DNA of 22,004 nt from Acidimicrobiaceae bacterium (GTDB lineage Bacteria > Actinomycetota > Acidimicrobiia > Acidimicrobiales > RAAP-2), in assembly GCA_003135595.1 (NCBI GenBank), contig PLCI01000089.1, positions 1 through 22,004 of the forward strand. The letters run 5' to 3'. Shown here piece after piece: positions 21,840 through 22,004 of this stretch. The first letter of the stretch is position 1, and the number at the start of each line of letters is the position of its first letter. The notes beneath the pieces were generated by a model. That model searched no databases. It saw only the letters and a program-made list of their open reading frames with translations, and was not told where the DNA came from. The position numbers and the translations under genes are program-made.

Positions 21840-22004
21840 ATGGGCACACTACGGCGTGGGACGAAGAACGCGTTCCGCAACACCATCCGCACGGTGTCGA
21901 TCGTGCTCATCCTGGGCATCAGCTTCGGCCTCGCGCTCGTGATGATCCTCGCGCACCAGGCGGTCGCCCAGCGGATCACGGCGGTCTCGGCCTCGTCGGG
22001 CAAC
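21840..22004 (+). CDS. ABC transporter permease (FtsX/MacB type), 3' end outside window
   Basis: The first 55 codons of a gene that runs off the window. The product starts MGTLRRGTKNAFRNTIRT, a basic amphipathic lead, then the first transmembrane helix VSIVLILGISFGLALVMIL. After that it enters the periplasmic domain (QAVAQRITAVSASSGN). The pattern of an N-terminal basic stretch, one helix and an IxxVxxxxGN motif is that of FtsX-like permeases of lipoprotein or antimicrobial-peptide ABC transporters. GAGGAGG lies nine bases before the ATG. The partner ATPase is presumably nearby, outside the window. Confidence 0.78.
   Translation, partial: MGTLRRGTKNAFRNTIRTVSIVLILGISFGLALVMILAHQAVAQRITAVSASSGN

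Noticed and set aside
1..22004. CRISPR arrays, rRNA, transposases, integrases, phage genes
   Set aside because: None was seen on either strand; no regularly spaced repeats beyond the operators and the 21-bp pair.

Overview
The window is GC-rich DNA from what looks like an actinobacterium, possibly an acidimicrobial or other deep-branching soil/aquatic lineage. The clues are abundant GTG starts, short-chain dehydrogenase and FadE-like acyl-CoA dehydrogenase genes, tandem GAF-ANTAR proteins, an ArsR with an N-terminal Cys-Cys pair like that of corynebacteria, and a phosphotransferase of the kind that sits beside lipid-catabolism genes. No rRNA, tRNA, CRISPR array, transposase or integrase was found. 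This is an accessory metabolic and sensory region rather than a mobile element.

Layout. 1-2026: the end of an SDR gene overlapping an acyl-CoA dehydrogenase gene (catabolic operon, + strand). 2336-2986: a secreted protein with eight cysteines. 3072-3112: a very strong hairpin between convergent genes. 3225-5439: a TetR repressor and a divergent 14-TM drug exporter that share three near-identical 19-bp operators. 5557-6887: a two-gene operon (CMD/AhpD-like protein and an SDR with an enlarged cofactor loop). 7183-7662: a small membrane protein. 7693-9803: a compact arsenic island, with arsR divergent from arsI-aqpS-arsC and no ArsB/Acr3 pump. 9829-12767: a probable operon of DinB-like protein, CrtC-like lipocalin-fold protein and an aminoglycoside-phosphotransferase-type kinase fused to a C-terminal DUF6285-like domain. 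12909-14162: a PadR regulator with its own dyad operator, then a DUF1772 membrane protein. 14537-19085: a sensory cluster with two GAF-ANTAR proteins, an unknown protein and a GAF-GGDEF-EAL protein. 19086-19930: 845 bp with no convincing gene, holding a 21-bp tandem repeat and a dyad. 19931-21307: tryptophanase. 21308-21839: a non-coding stretch with a two-tier stem-loop and a 28-codon ORF behind a strong ribosome binding site. 21840-end: the start of an ABC transporter permease (FtsX/MacB type).

How the parts work together. The arsenic genes form a full detoxification route: ArsI cleaves methylated As(III), ArsC reduces arsenate, and arsenite leaves through the AqpS channel, all under ArsR. 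The sensory cluster uses one GAF type (shared ASNES and GEGPC signatures) joined to two output types: RNA-binding ANTAR domains and c-di-GMP synthesis/hydrolysis. The TetR/exporter pair is a self-contained inducible efflux switch. The remaining enzymes point to lipid or aromatic catabolism, with tryptophan cleavage at the right end.
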